Of a stretch of 64,000 nucleotides of DNA, positions 27,859-38,070 are shown piece by piece. How positions within the stretch are numbered: position 1 is the stretch's first letter; every line of letters begins with the position of its first letter. The DNA is from Acidovorax sp. NCPPB 4044 (GTDB taxonomy: Bacteria > Pseudomonadota > Gammaproteobacteria > Burkholderiales > Burkholderiaceae_C), in the NCBI RefSeq assembly GCF_028069655.1, contig NZ_JAMCOS010000001.1, positions 2,448,001 through 2,512,000 of the forward strand, written 5' to 3'. A program made the translations under genes and the position numbers. The notes below the pieces were generated by a model. It did no database searches. It had not been told where the DNA came from and saw only the letters and a list, made by a program, of their open reading frames with translations.

Positions 27859-29757
27859 TCAGAAACCTTCTTCGGGCAGCTCCGCGCAGGTCATGTCGCG
27901 CGTGCGGACCACGTTCAGCCAGGCGCCGATCTTCGGCAGCTCGTAATGGAAGAAGTAGCGCATGGCGCCCAATCGGCCGGTGTCCGCAGCGCTGGCGGAC
28001 TGCGCCGCGCGGGACTGCACGGCGACGGCGATGTCGAGCCACACCCAGGCGAGCACCATGTGCCCGGCGGCCTGCATGTAGGGCACGGCGTTGGCGAGCG
28101 CTTCGGCGGGCTCGCCGGTGGCCCAGGCCGCTTTGGTGGCCGAGCCGACCTCGGCCAGGGCGCGTGCGAGCTGGTTGGCGTGCTCGGCCAGGCCGGGCTG
28201 CTCCATCGCGCGCTGGATCGTGGCGTTGATGCGGCCGGCCAGCAGTTGCAGGCCGCGGCCGCCTTCCATCACCACCTTGCGGCCCAGCAGGTCCATCGCC
28301 TGGATGCCGTGCGTTCCCTCGTGGATCATGTTGAGGCGGTTGTCGCGCCAGTACTGCTCCACGGGAAAGTCGCGCGTGTAGCCGTAGCCGCCGTGGATCT
28401 GGATGGCCAGCGAATTGGCCTCCAGGCACCACTCGCTGGGCCAGCTCTTGGCGATGGGCGTGAGCACTTCCAGCAGCAGCCGCGCCTCGTCGGCGGCCTC
28501 GGGCGTGCCCGTGTGCTGCTCGTCCACGAGGCGCGCGCAGTACAGGTTGAGCGCGAGGGCGCCCTCCGCGTAGCTCTTCTGGGCGAGCAGCATGCGGCGG
28601 ATGTCGGCATGCTCGATGAGCCGCACGGGCGCCGCCGAGGCGTCCTTGCCGGCTTTCACCGCGGCGCCGGCACCGGCCGCGGTGCCGGCGGCCTTGACCG
28701 GCCGGCCCTGCGTGCGGTCCTTGGCGTACTGCAGGCTCGCGTGGTAGCCCGCCAGGCCCAGCAGCGTGGCCGCCATGCCGATGCCGATGCGGGCCTCGTT
28801 CATCATGTGGAACATGCATTTCAGGCCCTCGCCGGGCCGGCCGACGAGGTAGCCGATGGCCCCCGCGCCGCGCCCGTCCAGGCCACCCGCGCCCTGCTCC
28901 GCGCGCACCGGGTAGGTGCCTTCACCGAAGTTCAGCAGCGTGTTGGTGGTGCCGCGCCAGCCCAGCTTGTGGTTGAGGCCGGCCAGCGCCACGTCGTTGC
29001 GCTCGCCGGTGAGCGCGCCCTGCGCATCCACCAGGTGCTTGGGCACGATGAAGAGCGAGATGCCCTTCACGCCCGGCACGGGCCGGCCGTCGGGGCCGGG
29101 GATCTTGGCCAGAACGAGGTGGACGATGTTCTCGGTCATCTCGTGGTCGCCGGACGAGATCCACATCTTGTTGCCGGCCAGCCGGTAGCGCGGGCCCAGC
29201 GGGTCGGCCTCGGCGCCCGCGCCGTCCGGCACCGCGCGCGTGGCGATGTCGGAGAGCGACGAGCCGGCCTGCGGCTCCGACAGGCACATGGTGCCCGACC
29301 AGCGGCCGTTGAATTCATTGAGTGCGAACACCTCGCGCTGCGCCGCGGTGCCGTGCACCATGAGCAGGTTGGCGTTGCCCACGGTGAGCAGGTTGGAGCC
29401 GATGCTGATCGATGCCTCGGCGAAGAAGCTGTTGGCGGCCGCCTCCAGCGTGTAAGGCAGCTGCATGCCGCCGACCGCATAGTCCTGCGCGGCGCTCAGC
29501 ATGCCGGATTCGGCATAGGCCTTGCGGGCTTCGTGCGTGGCGCGCGGCAGCACCACGCGGCCGTTTTCCACGCGCGGCTCCTCGGTATCGACGAGGCGGT
29601 TGAACGGCGCGTATTTCTCGCGGGCGATGCGCTCGCAGGTGTCCAGCACCGCATCGAAGGTTTCGCGCGAATGGTCGGCGAAGCGCTCGCGCGCCGTCAG
29701 CGCGGAGACATCCAGCCAGTCGTGGAGCAGGAAATCGAGGGTCGAACGCAGGCGCAT
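27859..29757 (-). CDS. Acyl-CoA dehydrogenase with C-terminal extension
   Basis: 632 residues. The FAD-dependent core includes GTMCLSEPQAGSSLSDI, KMWISSGDHEMTENIVHLVLAKIPG and IHGGYGYTRDFPVEQYWRDNRLNMIHEGT. The extra ~120-residue C-terminal domain and length match the DmdC/AcdA-like subgroup that oxidises medium or long acyl-CoAs. It catalyses the first step of beta-oxidation. Repeat copy B lies in the 212-base gap between it and the thiolase gene. Confidence 0.92.
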   Translation of the reverse strand: MRLRSTLDFLLHDWLDVSALTARERFADHSRETFDAVLDTCERIAREKYAPFNRLVDTEEPRVENGRVVLPRATHEARKAYAESGMLSAAQDYAVGGMQLPYTLEAAANSFFAEASISIGSNLLTVGNANLLMVHGTAAQREVFALNEFNGRWSGTMCLSEPQAGSSLSDIATRAVPDGAGAEADPLGPRYRLAGNKMWISSGDHEMTENIVHLVLAKIPGPDGRPVPGVKGISLFIVPKHLVDAQGALTGERNDVALAGLNHKLGWRGTTNTLLNFGEGTYPVRAEQGAGGLDGRGAGAIGYLVGRPGEGLKCMFHMMNEARIGIGMAATLLGLAGYHASLQYAKDRTQGRPVKAAGTAAGAGAAVKAGKDASAAPVRLIEHADIRRMLLAQKSYAEGALALNLYCARLVDEQHTGTPEAADEARLLLEVLTPIAKSWPSEWCLEANSLAIQIHGGYGYTRDFPVEQYWRDNRLNMIHEGTHGIQAMDLLGRKVVMEGGRGLQLLAGRINATIQRAMEQPGLAEHANQLARALAEVGSATKAAWATGEPAEALANAVPYMQAAGHMVLAWVWLDIAVAVQSRAAQSASAADTGRLGAMRYFFHYELPKIGAWLNVVRTRDMTCAELPEEGF

Positions 29758-29784
29758 GGGTGCATTCCCGTATCAAAAGTGCCG

Positions 29785-29830
29785 CATGCCGGCGGATTCA
29801 TTGAAATGTTTGCTATACAAAACATAGCAA
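29785..29830. repeat. Interspersed repeat, copy B (inverted relative to A)
   Basis: On the plus strand: CATGCCGGCGGATTCATTGA (29785-29804) then GCTAT (29812-29816), 7 bases, ATAGC (29824-29828). It is the reverse complement of copy A with three differences over the 32-base ATAGC-to-CATG part. It lies in the gap upstream of the acyl-CoA dehydrogenase start. Confidence 0.85.
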
Positions 29831-29969
29831 ATAGAAAAACCGGAGACGGCAGCCGGCCAGCGGACCGGCCGATGCTTCCCCCACCGTCCGTTCGCCGGGC
29901 GCGTGGCAGCGAGCGGTGCGGGGCGCACGGCGGCGCCAGGGCGCGGCATGCGCCCCCGGCGCGCCCGGG

Positions 29970-31145
<1,176 letters not shown>

Positions 31146-31188
31146 GTGCGGATTCCCTGGTTCTTTGCAAACATGCGGACGGCGGGGC

Positions 31189-33288
31189 TCAGGCGAACGC
31201 CTTGCCCTCGGCGGCGAGGCGGGCGAGCAGCGGCGCGGGCTCCCAGGCGGACGCATCGTCCAGCGGGTTCTGCGCGAAGCGCTGCATCGACTGCGCCACG
31301 TTGAAGAGGCCCACCTCGCTCGCGTAGTGCATGGGGCCGCCGCGGTGGATCGGGAATCCGTAGCCCGTGAGGTACACCATGTCGATGTCTCCGGACTTGC
31401 TCGCGATGCCTTCTTCCAGGATCTTCGCGCCCTCGTTCACCAGCGCGTAGACCAGGCGCTGCACGATCTCCTCGTCGCTGATCTTGCGCGGCGTGATGCC
31501 GGCCTCCTTGCGGTGGTCCTCGATCATCTTGTTCACCAGTTCGCTGGGGATCGCGTCGCGCTTGCCGGCCTGGTAGTCGTACCAGCCCGCGCCCGTCTTC
31601 TGGCCGTAGCGGCCCAGCTCGCAGAGCTTGTCGGCCGTGCGGCTGTACTTCATGTCGGGGCGCTCGACGGCGCGGCGCTTGCGGATCGCCCAGCCGATGT
31701 CGTTGCCCGCGAGGTCGCCCATGCGGAACGGGCCCATCGCGAAGCCGAACTTCTCCACTGCCTTGTCCACCTGGGCGGGCGTAGCGCCTTCGTCGAGCAG
31801 GAAGCCGGCCTGCTGGCTGTAGCGCTCGATCATGCGGTTGCCGATGAAGCCGTCGCACACGCCCGAGACCACGGCGGTCTTCTTGATCTTCTTGGCGAGC
31901 GCCATCACGGTGGCCAGCACGTCCTTGGCCGTCTCCTTGCCGCGCACCACTTCCAGCAGCTTCATCACGTTGGCGGGGCTGAAGAAGTGCATGCCCACCA
32001 CGTCCTGCGGGCGCTTCGTGAACGATGCGATGCGGTCCACGTCCAGCGTGGAGGTGTTGGAGGCCAGGATCGCGCCGGGCTTGGCCACCTCGTCGAGCTT
32101 CTTGAACACCGTTTCCTTGACGCCCATCTCTTCGAACACGGCCTCGATGACGAGGTCCACGTCCTTCAGGTCGTCGTAACTCAGCGTGGGCGTGAGCAGG
32201 GCCATGCGCTGCTCGTACTTGTCCTGCTTGAGCTTGCCCTTGGCGACCTGCGCCTCGTAGTTCTTGCGGATAGTGGCGACGCCGCGGTCGAGTGCCTCCT
32301 GCTTCGTCTCCAGGATGGTGACGGCGATGCCGGCGTTCAGGAAGTTCATGCTGATGCCGCCGCCCATGGTGCCGGCACCGATCACGCCCACCTTGCGGAT
32401 GTCGCGCTTGGGCGTGTCCGAGGGCACGTCGGGGATCTTGCTCGCGGCGCGCTCGGCCAGGAACAGGTGGCGCAGCGCGCGCGACTCGGGCGTCCACATC
32501 AGGTTGACGAACAGCTCGCGCTCATGGGCCAGGCCGTCCTCGAACTTGCGCTTGGTGGCGGCCTCGACCGCGTCCACGCACTTGAGCGGCGCGGGGAAGT
32601 TCTTCGCCATGCCCTTGACCATGTTGCGCGCGAACTGGAAGTACGCATCGCCCTGCGGGTGCCTGGCCGGCAGGTTGCGCACCAGCGGCAGCGGGCGCGC
32701 ATCGGCCACGCCGCGCGCGAAGGCCAGCGCCTCTTCGGCCAGGGTTTCGGGCGACGCGGCCATCTTGTCGAACAGCTTCTGGCCGGGCATGCCGCCGATC
32801 AGCTCGCTCTTCACGGGTTCGCCGCTCACGATCATGTTGAGCGCGGCTTCCACGCCGACGACGCGCGGCAGGCGCTGCGTGCCGCCCGCGCCGGGCAGCA
32901 GGCCCAGCTTCACCTCGGGCAGCGCCATGCTGCAGCCGGGCGCGGCGACGCGGTAGTGGCAGCCCAGGGCCAGTTCCAGGCCGCCGCCCATGCACACGGT
33001 GTGGATGGCTGCGACCACGGGCTTGGCGGACTGCTCCACCGTGCGGATCACCGAATGCAGGTTCGGCTCCTGCAGCGCCTTGTCGGTGCCGAATTCCTTG
33101 ATGTCCGCGCCGCCGGAGAAGGCACCGCCCGCTCCCGTGATGACGATGGCCTTCACGGCCGCATCGGCATTCGCGCGGGCCAGCCCGTCGGTGATGCCCT
33201 TGCGCGTGGCGTGGCCCAGCCCGTTCACGGGCGGGTTGGCCAGGGTGATCACGGCCACATCGCCGTGGACTTGGTATTCAGCGGTCAT
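31189..33288 (-). CDS. FadB-type bifunctional enoyl-CoA hydratase / 3-hydroxyacyl-CoA dehydrogenase
   Basis: 699 residues from the ATG at 33288. The N-terminal crotonase domain has [29 protein letters not shown] and the catalytic-Glu region [20 protein letters not shown]. The central NAD-binding domain starts [18 protein letters not shown], with [15 protein letters not shown], and two C-terminal 3HCDH helical domains follow. It performs steps 2 and 3 of beta-oxidation. It is the first gene of the cluster, with a 20-bp dyad 25 bases before its start. Confidence 0.95.
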   Translation of the reverse strand: MTAEYQVHGDVAVITLANPPVNGLGHATRKGITDGLARANADAAVKAIVITGAGGAFSGGADIKEFGTDKALQEPNLHSVIRTVEQSAKPVVAAIHTVCMGGGLELALGCHYRVAAPGCSMALPEVKLGLLPGAGGTQRLPRVVGVEAALNMIVSGEPVKSELIGGMPGQKLFDKMAASPETLAEEALAFARGVADARPLPLVRNLPARHPQGDAYFQFARNMVKGMAKNFPAPLKCVDAVEAATKRKFEDGLAHERELFVNLMWTPESRALRHLFLAERAASKIPDVPSDTPKRDIRKVGVIGAGTMGGGISMNFLNAGIAVTILETKQEALDRGVATIRKNYEAQVAKGKLKQDKYEQRMALLTPTLSYDDLKDVDLVIEAVFEEMGVKETVFKKLDEVAKPGAILASNTSTLDVDRIASFTKRPQDVVGMHFFSPANVMKLLEVVRGKETAKDVLATVMALAKKIKKTAVVSGVCDGFIGNRMIERYSQQAGFLLDEGATPAQVDKAVEKFGFAMGPFRMGDLAGNDIGWAIRKRRAVERPDMKYSRTADKLCELGRYGQKTGAGWYDYQAGKRDAIPSELVNKMIEDHRKEAGITPRKISDEEIVQRLVYALVNEGAKILEEGIASKSGDIDMVYLTGYGFPIHRGGPMHYASEVGLFNVAQSMQRFAQNPLDDASAWEPAPLLARLAAEGKAFA

Positions 33289-33312
33289 TGCTTGTCCCTT
33301 GGTTTGATCTAG

Positions 33313-33332
33313 AAAAGAACGATCGTGCTTTT
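33313..33332. promoter_or_regulatory. Operator-like dyad in front of the beta-oxidation cluster
   Basis: AAAAGAACGATCGTGCTTTT: 9 of 10 positions are symmetric, centred on ACGATCGT. Its position and form suit a TetR-type repressor of fatty-acid degradation (FadP/PsrA-like in betaproteobacteria). The regulator itself is not in the window. Confidence 0.6.
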
Positions 33333-33535
33333 TGATTCTAGAGAGTCCGGGCGCGGATGCCAGCCAGGGTTGTCCCGGCTGGGACAGAAATGGGCATCGC
33401 ATCGTGCACTGTGCCAGGGCGTCGCGCGCGCCGTGGTGGCGCAAAGCCGACGAACCACACGCCGTTACAGCAGGACTCTGGAGCGGCCGCTAAGGTGGCG
33501 GGCGCTCCAATTCCCATCCTCTGCGAAAGGTTTCC

Positions 33536-34897
33536 ATGGTTGCTTCGCCCCGCCGTCGCCCGGCGCCCGCGTCCCCCCAAACACCCGCGGACACGCCGCC
33601 AGAGCGGCCCTCTTCCGGCATGCCCCGACGCACGCTGCTGCAAGGCGGCGTCGGTGTTGCCTGGGCCGCTGCCGCGCCCTGGATGGCGGCGCACGCCGCC
33701 GGCGCCACCCTGCCCTTCGCGGGCATGAACCTGTCGGGCCTGGGATCGAACAGTTTCGTTGAGAACGCCGCCATCGGCACCCACTACCGCGACATCACCG
33801 ACCAGCACATTGCAGCAGCCGGCGATTGCCCGCTGTTCCGGCTGCCTACCACCGCGCAACGCTTCAGCACCGGCCAGGGTCTGCCGTTGAACGAGACCTA
33901 CTTCCAGCAGGTGCGCACCGTGCTCGACCGCCTCGCCGCCCGGGGCAAGCAGGCCATCGTGGAACTGCACGATTACCTGCGCCTGCCCACCCGCGTGGCG
34001 GCGCTGCAGGGCTACCGCATCCAGGCCGGCCAACTCGTGGGGCCCGATGGCCGCGTGGTGGCCGATCCTGCAGCCGATACCGTGTGGCAGGGCAGCTACC
34101 GCAAGGGCGACTTCGACTACCTCGCGTATTTCGACGGGCGCGACCAGTTGCTCAAGCTCTACGAATACCGCGTGATCGGCACGCGCGGCTGCAAGCTCTA
34201 CACGGAAGACGGCCTGCCGGACCTCTGGTCGCGCATCGTGCAGCGCCTGCGCGACCATCCCGCGGTCTTCGGCTGGGGGCTCATGAACGAGCCCCATACC
34301 GGCAAGGAGAAGAACACCGACGGCACACCCTTCGACATGCGCGCCCACTGGCTGCGCATCGCCACGCGCACGGCCGCGCGCATCTTCGACTTCGACCGCC
34401 GGCACTTCGTTTTCATCTGCGGCAACGAGTACGCATCAGCGCGCCTGTGGCCCGAGGTCTCCGACGGGCTCTCGGCCATCCCCGATCCCCACGGCCTCAT
34501 CGTCTACGAGGCGCACAACTACCTCGACAACGGCGGCACAGGCGGCGGCGCTTGGCTCGACCCGAAGGAACGCGTGGCGCCCGACACTGGGGAGAAGATG
34601 GTGACGCCCTTCGTCGAGTGGCTCAAGGACAACGGCAAGCGCGGCTTCCTCGGCGAGCACGGCTACCCGGAAGGCAACGCCAGCGCCGAGATCGCCACCC
34701 GCCGCATGCTGCAGTTCCTGCAGCGCAACAACGTGCCCAGCACGCAGTGGTGTTTCGGCCCGGGCTGGCCCGCCGGCGATCCGCTCGGCATGAGCTACGA
34801 CCTGGACGCGAACACCGTCGCGGTCAAGGGCAACATCGCGGCCGTCAAGCCCTTCTTCACCGCGCGCCTCGCCACGTACCAGGCGCCGCTGCTCTAG
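33536..34897 (+). CDS. Secreted glycoside hydrolase family 5 protein (endoglucanase-like)
   Basis: 453 residues from 33536; an ATG at residue 29 (33620) would start a cleaner twin-arginine signal (MPRRTLLQGGVGVAWAAAAP, cleavage near AHAAGA). The GH5 TIM barrel has its acid/base Glu252 in FGWGLMNEPH and nucleophile Glu374 in KRGFLGEHGYPEG; HDYL, YEAHNYLD and the late WCFGPGW line the cleft. The likely substrate is cellulose or a related beta-glucan, relevant to plant cell walls. It stands alone, divergent from the beta-oxidation cluster. Confidence 0.87.
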   Translation: MVASPRRRPAPASPQTPADTPPERPSSGMPRRTLLQGGVGVAWAAAAPWMAAHAAGATLPFAGMNLSGLGSNSFVENAAIGTHYRDITDQHIAAAGDCPLFRLPTTAQRFSTGQGLPLNETYFQQVRTVLDRLAARGKQAIVELHDYLRLPTRVAALQGYRIQAGQLVGPDGRVVADPAADTVWQGSYRKGDFDYLAYFDGRDQLLKLYEYRVIGTRGCKLYTEDGLPDLWSRIVQRLRDHPAVFGWGLMNEPHTGKEKNTDGTPFDMRAHWLRIATRTAARIFDFDRRHFVFICGNEYASARLWPEVSDGLSAIPDPHGLIVYEAHNYLDNGGTGGGAWLDPKERVAPDTGEKMVTPFVEWLKDNGKRGFLGEHGYPEGNASAEIATRRMLQFLQRNNVPSTQWCFGPGWPAGDPLGMSYDLDANTVAVKGNIAAVKPFFTARLATYQAPLL

Positions 34898-35250
34898 CCG
34901 CAGGCTTCAGGCTCCCGGGGCCGGCGCACTGCCAGCCAGGTACGCAGTGGCGCCAGTTCCGCGTGCGCGGTGCCGGCTGAACACGTCCAGCACCTCTTCG
35001 TCGGTCTGGTCGTCGGTGATGCACGGGACGGGGATGCCAAGTTCTGCGGCGCCGGGAGAACACAAACGGGGGCGGAACTTGGTCAGACACGCACGGGATT
35101 CGGGACATGCCTACGGTGCCGTAATAGGTCAGAAAATGTTAATGGGACTGCGCAAAGGCGCTGCAACAGCCCTCTCACCGCCCCTGCAGCCGCGGGAGAC
35201 TGGCCCCTACCGACCGACCGATCACCGCACTGCCGCGCGGCTCACGGCGC
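34898..35250 (-). other. Gap with a coding-like remnant (34907-35110, minus)
   Basis: No intact gene is seen. On the minus strand a frame is open from a TAG (35111-35113) to a TGA (34907-34909). It reads ...AAELGIPVPCITDDQTDEEV, then LDVFSRHRARGTGATAYLAG, and has no start codon. The composition looks protein-like, so this may be the 3' end of a decayed gene. The segment 35115-35160 is locally AT-rich. I recognise no family. Confidence 0.35.
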
Positions 35251-35946
35251 TCAGACCTCCAGCCACTCCTTGCGCACCGCCGTGTTTTCTCGCAGGCCTT
35301 CGGGCGTGCCGTCGAACACGATGCTGCCGTGGCCCATGACCAGCGCCCGGTCGGAGATGCGCATGGCGATGGTGAGCTTCTGCTCGATGAGCAGCACCGA
35401 CACGCCGCGCTCCCGGATCTTCTGCAGGTAGTCACCCACCAGCTCGACGATCTTGGGCGCCAGGCCCTCGGTGGGCTCGTCGATGATGATCAGGTCCGGA
35501 TCGCCCATGAGCGTGCGGCAGAGCGTGAGCATCTGCTGCTCGCCGCCGGACATCACGCCGGCCTCGGTGTGCTGGCGCTCCTTGAGCCGCGGGAACATCG
35601 CGTACATGTCGTCGAAGCCCCAGCGGCTGCCCTTGCCCCGCCCTTTCTGGCCGAGCAGCAGGTTCTGGTGCACCGTGAGGTTGGGAAACACGTCGCGGCT
35701 TTCCGGCACGTAGCCCAGCCCCAGGTGGGCGATCTCGTAGGGCTTGCGGCCGTTGAGCCGCTGGCCTTTCCAGTCGAGCGTGCCCTCCCACTGCACCAGG
35801 CCCATGATGGCCTTGGCCGTGGTGGAGCGGCCGGAGCCGTTGCGGCCGAGCAGCGCAACGATCTCGCCCGGCGCCACGTCGAAGCCCACCCCGTGCAGCA
35901 CATGGCTCTTGCCGTAGTAGGCATGCAGGTCCTGTATGTGCAGCAT
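35251..35946 (-). CDS. livF: Branched-chain amino-acid-type ABC transporter ATPase (LivF)
   Basis: 231 residues from the ATG at 35946, one base after the livG stop. ABC signature MSGGEQQM, Walker B LIIIDEPTEGLAP and switch LLIEQKL (Gln in place of His, usual for LivF) are present. The Walker A motif is GRNGSGRST (residues 34-42), with Arg40 where the P-loop lysine is normally found. It is the last gene of the livK-H-M-G-F set. Confidence 0.93.
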   Translation of the reverse strand: MLHIQDLHAYYGKSHVLHGVGFDVAPGEIVALLGRNGSGRSTTAKAIMGLVQWEGTLDWKGQRLNGRKPYEIAHLGLGYVPESRDVFPNLTVHQNLLLGQKGRGKGSRWGFDDMYAMFPRLKERQHTEAGVMSGGEQQMLTLCRTLMGDPDLIIIDEPTEGLAPKIVELVGDYLQKIRERGVSVLLIEQKLTIAMRISDRALVMGHGSIVFDGTPEGLRENTAVRKEWLEV

Positions 35947-35947
35947 G

Positions 35948-36736
35948 TCAGTGCCCCTCCGCCTGTTGCGACGCGACCACCGAGCCAAGGTAGGCCTCCT
36001 GCACGCGCGGGTTGGCCCGCACGGCCTCGGGGGTGTCGAAGGCGATCACCTCGCCATACACCACCACCGCGATGCGGTCGGCCAGGCCGAAGACCACGCC
36101 CATGTCGTGCTCCACGGTGAGCAGGGTGCGCCCCTGCGTCACCTCGCGGATGAGCTGGATGAACCGCGCCGTTTCGCTCTTGCTCATGCCCGCCGTGGGC
36201 TCGTCCAGCAGGATCACGTTCGCGCCGCCCGCGATGGTGATGCCGATCTCCAGCGCGCGCTGCTCGGCGTAGGTGAGGTTCATGGCCAGCGTGTCGCGCT
36301 TGGGCGCCAGATGGATCTGCTCCAGCAGTTCCTCGGCCCGCGCATTCGCGTCGTGCAGCCGCGAGAGGAACCGCCAGAAGCTGTAGCGGTAGCCCAGGCT
36401 CCAGAGCACGCCGCAGCGCAGGTTCTCGAACACGCTGAGCTTGGGGAAGATGTTGGTGATCTGGAAGCTGCGCGACAGGCCCATGCGGTTGATCTCGTAC
36501 GGCGCCTTGCCGTCGATGCGCTGGCCGTTCAGCAGCACCTCGCCGCTCGACGGACCGAAGCGCCCGCTGACCAGGTTGAACAGCGTGGACTTGCCCGCGC
36601 CGTTGGGGCCGATGATGGCCACGCGCTCGCCCGCCTTCACGGCGAGGTTGGCGCCGCGGATGATCTCGGTCTTGCCGAAGCGCTTGCGCAGGTCGCGCAG
36701 TTCCAGCGCCGGAGTGCCTTCTGCGGGCGCCATCAT
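35948..36736 (-). CDS. livG: Branched-chain amino-acid-type ABC transporter ATPase (LivG)
   Basis: 262 residues from the first ATG of an ATGATG that overlaps the livM stop by 4 bases. Walker A IIGPNGAGKSTLFNL is intact (unlike LivF), the signature is NLTYAEQRALEIG, Walker B VILLDEPTAGMS and the switch LLTVEHDMGVVF. The long loop GYRYSFWRFLSRLHDANARAEELL is characteristic of LivG. It presumably forms the heterodimeric motor with LivF. Confidence 0.95.
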   Translation of the reverse strand: MMAPAEGTPALELRDLRKRFGKTEIIRGANLAVKAGERVAIIGPNGAGKSTLFNLVSGRFGPSSGEVLLNGQRIDGKAPYEINRMGLSRSFQITNIFPKLSVFENLRCGVLWSLGYRYSFWRFLSRLHDANARAEELLEQIHLAPKRDTLAMNLTYAEQRALEIGITIAGGANVILLDEPTAGMSKSETARFIQLIREVTQGRTLLTVEHDMGVVFGLADRIAVVVYGEVIAFDTPEAVRANPRVQEAYLGSVVASQQAEGH

Positions 36737-38064
36737 GCATTCCCCCCCTTGCCGGCCGCGCCCCGTTGCAGGTCGCGCTCGATGGCTTCCTGCGTGGCGC
36801 TCCACCGCTGCGCGAAGTTCCGTCGGCAGACCTCGAAGAGCCCGATCCCCACGGCGAAGACAAGGCCGGTGGCGATCCAGGTCGCCGTGCTGCGCGCATC
36901 GAGCGTGGCGCCCAGGAAGCCGATGTGCGGACCGAGCGCCGCGTTGAGCTGCAGGTGGTAGGTCATCTCGATCATGGCGGCGGCGCCCAGCACGGCGACG
37001 ATCGCCGTGCTGCACAGCGCCAGGTAGCTGGGCAGCAGTGCACGCAGGCGTCCATGGCGCGCCACGCGCAGGTTCATCATGATCAGGCTGGCGATGCCGC
37101 CCGGCGCATACATGACCATGAAAAGGAACACGAGGCCCAGGTAGAGCAGCCAGGCCTTGGACAGCTCCGACAGCAGCACCGACGCGAACACCAGCAGCAC
37201 CGCGCCGATGATGGGCCCGAAGAAGAACGTGGCGCCGCCCAGGAAGGTGAACAGCAGGTAGGAGCCCGAGCGCATCACGCTCACGCTGTCGGCGGCGGTG
37301 ACGATCTCGAAATTGATGGCCGCCAGCGCGCCTCCGATGCCCGCGAAGAAGCCCGCGATGATGAAGGCGTAGTAGCGCACGCGCTGCGTGTTGTAGCCGA
37401 TGAACTCCACACGCTCGGGGTTGTCGCGCACCGCGTTCAGGATGCGGCCCAGCGGCGTGCCCGTGAAGGCGAACATGAGCGCCGTGCAGACGAAGCAGTA
37501 GGCCGCGATCAGGTAGTACACCTGCAGGGCCGGCCCGAAGGTGATGCCGAGAAAGCCTTTGCCGTACACCCGGTCGGTCGTGATGCCGCCCTCGCCGCCG
37601 AAGAATTCCGGGAACATCAGCGCCATGGACGCCACCAGCTCGCCGATGCCGAGCGTGATCATCGCGAAGGTGGTGCCCGACTTCTTCGTGGTGACGAAGC
37701 CCAGGAGGACCGCGAAGAGCATGCCCGCCAGCCCGCCCACGAGCGGTATCAGCACGAGCGGAATGGGCAACGCGCCCTGGCTCGCCCAGTTCATCGCGTG
37801 CACCGCCAGGAACGATCCCATGCCTGTATAGACCGCGTGCCCGAAGCTCAGCATGCCGCCCTGCCCCAGCAGGATGTTGTACGAGAGGCAGATGATGATG
37901 AGGTAGCCGATCTGCGCGAGCATGGTGAGCGCCAGGCTGCTCGTGAAGACCTTGGGCGCCACGATGAGCACGAGCGCGAACGCGCTCCACACCACGGCGC
38001 GGCCGATGTTGAGCGGCCGGAAGCTGTAGTGCTGGCCCGCGCTGGAGGAGGAAGTCGTTGGCAT
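36733..38064 (-). CDS. livM: Branched-chain amino-acid-type ABC permease (LivM)
   Basis: 443 residues, about 100 longer than many LivM proteins; the extra part is a C-terminal region with two more hydrophobic segments (STAIVAVLGAAAMIEMTYHL; WIATGLVFAVGIGLFEVC) and a charged tail. The core has the family motif YNILLGQGGMLSFGHAVYTGMGSF and the EAA-like stretch VRDNPERVEFIGYNTQRVRYYAF. It forms the channel with LivH. Confidence 0.93.
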   Translation of the reverse strand: MPTTSSSSAGQHYSFRPLNIGRAVVWSAFALVLIVAPKVFTSSLALTMLAQIGYLIIICLSYNILLGQGGMLSFGHAVYTGMGSFLAVHAMNWASQGALPIPLVLIPLVGGLAGMLFAVLLGFVTTKKSGTTFAMITLGIGELVASMALMFPEFFGGEGGITTDRVYGKGFLGITFGPALQVYYLIAAYCFVCTALMFAFTGTPLGRILNAVRDNPERVEFIGYNTQRVRYYAFIIAGFFAGIGGALAAINFEIVTAADSVSVMRSGSYLLFTFLGGATFFFGPIIGAVLLVFASVLLSELSKAWLLYLGLVFLFMVMYAPGGIASLIMMNLRVARHGRLRALLPSYLALCSTAIVAVLGAAAMIEMTYHLQLNAALGPHIGFLGATLDARSTATWIATGLVFAVGIGLFEVCRRNFAQRWSATQEAIERDLQRGAAGKGGNA

Positions 38065-38070
38065 GGTGGA

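Noticed and set aside
25490..27946. Long plus-strand open frame (over 800 codons) opposite the reductase, thioesterase and SDR genes
   Set aside because: It is rich in Arg, Ala, His and Gly, lies exactly antisense to well-supported genes and shows no family pattern; an artefact of high GC.
35115..35160. AT-rich patch near 35.1 kb as an insertion-sequence edge
   Set aside because: No terminal inverted repeats, target duplication or transposase fragment could be identified.
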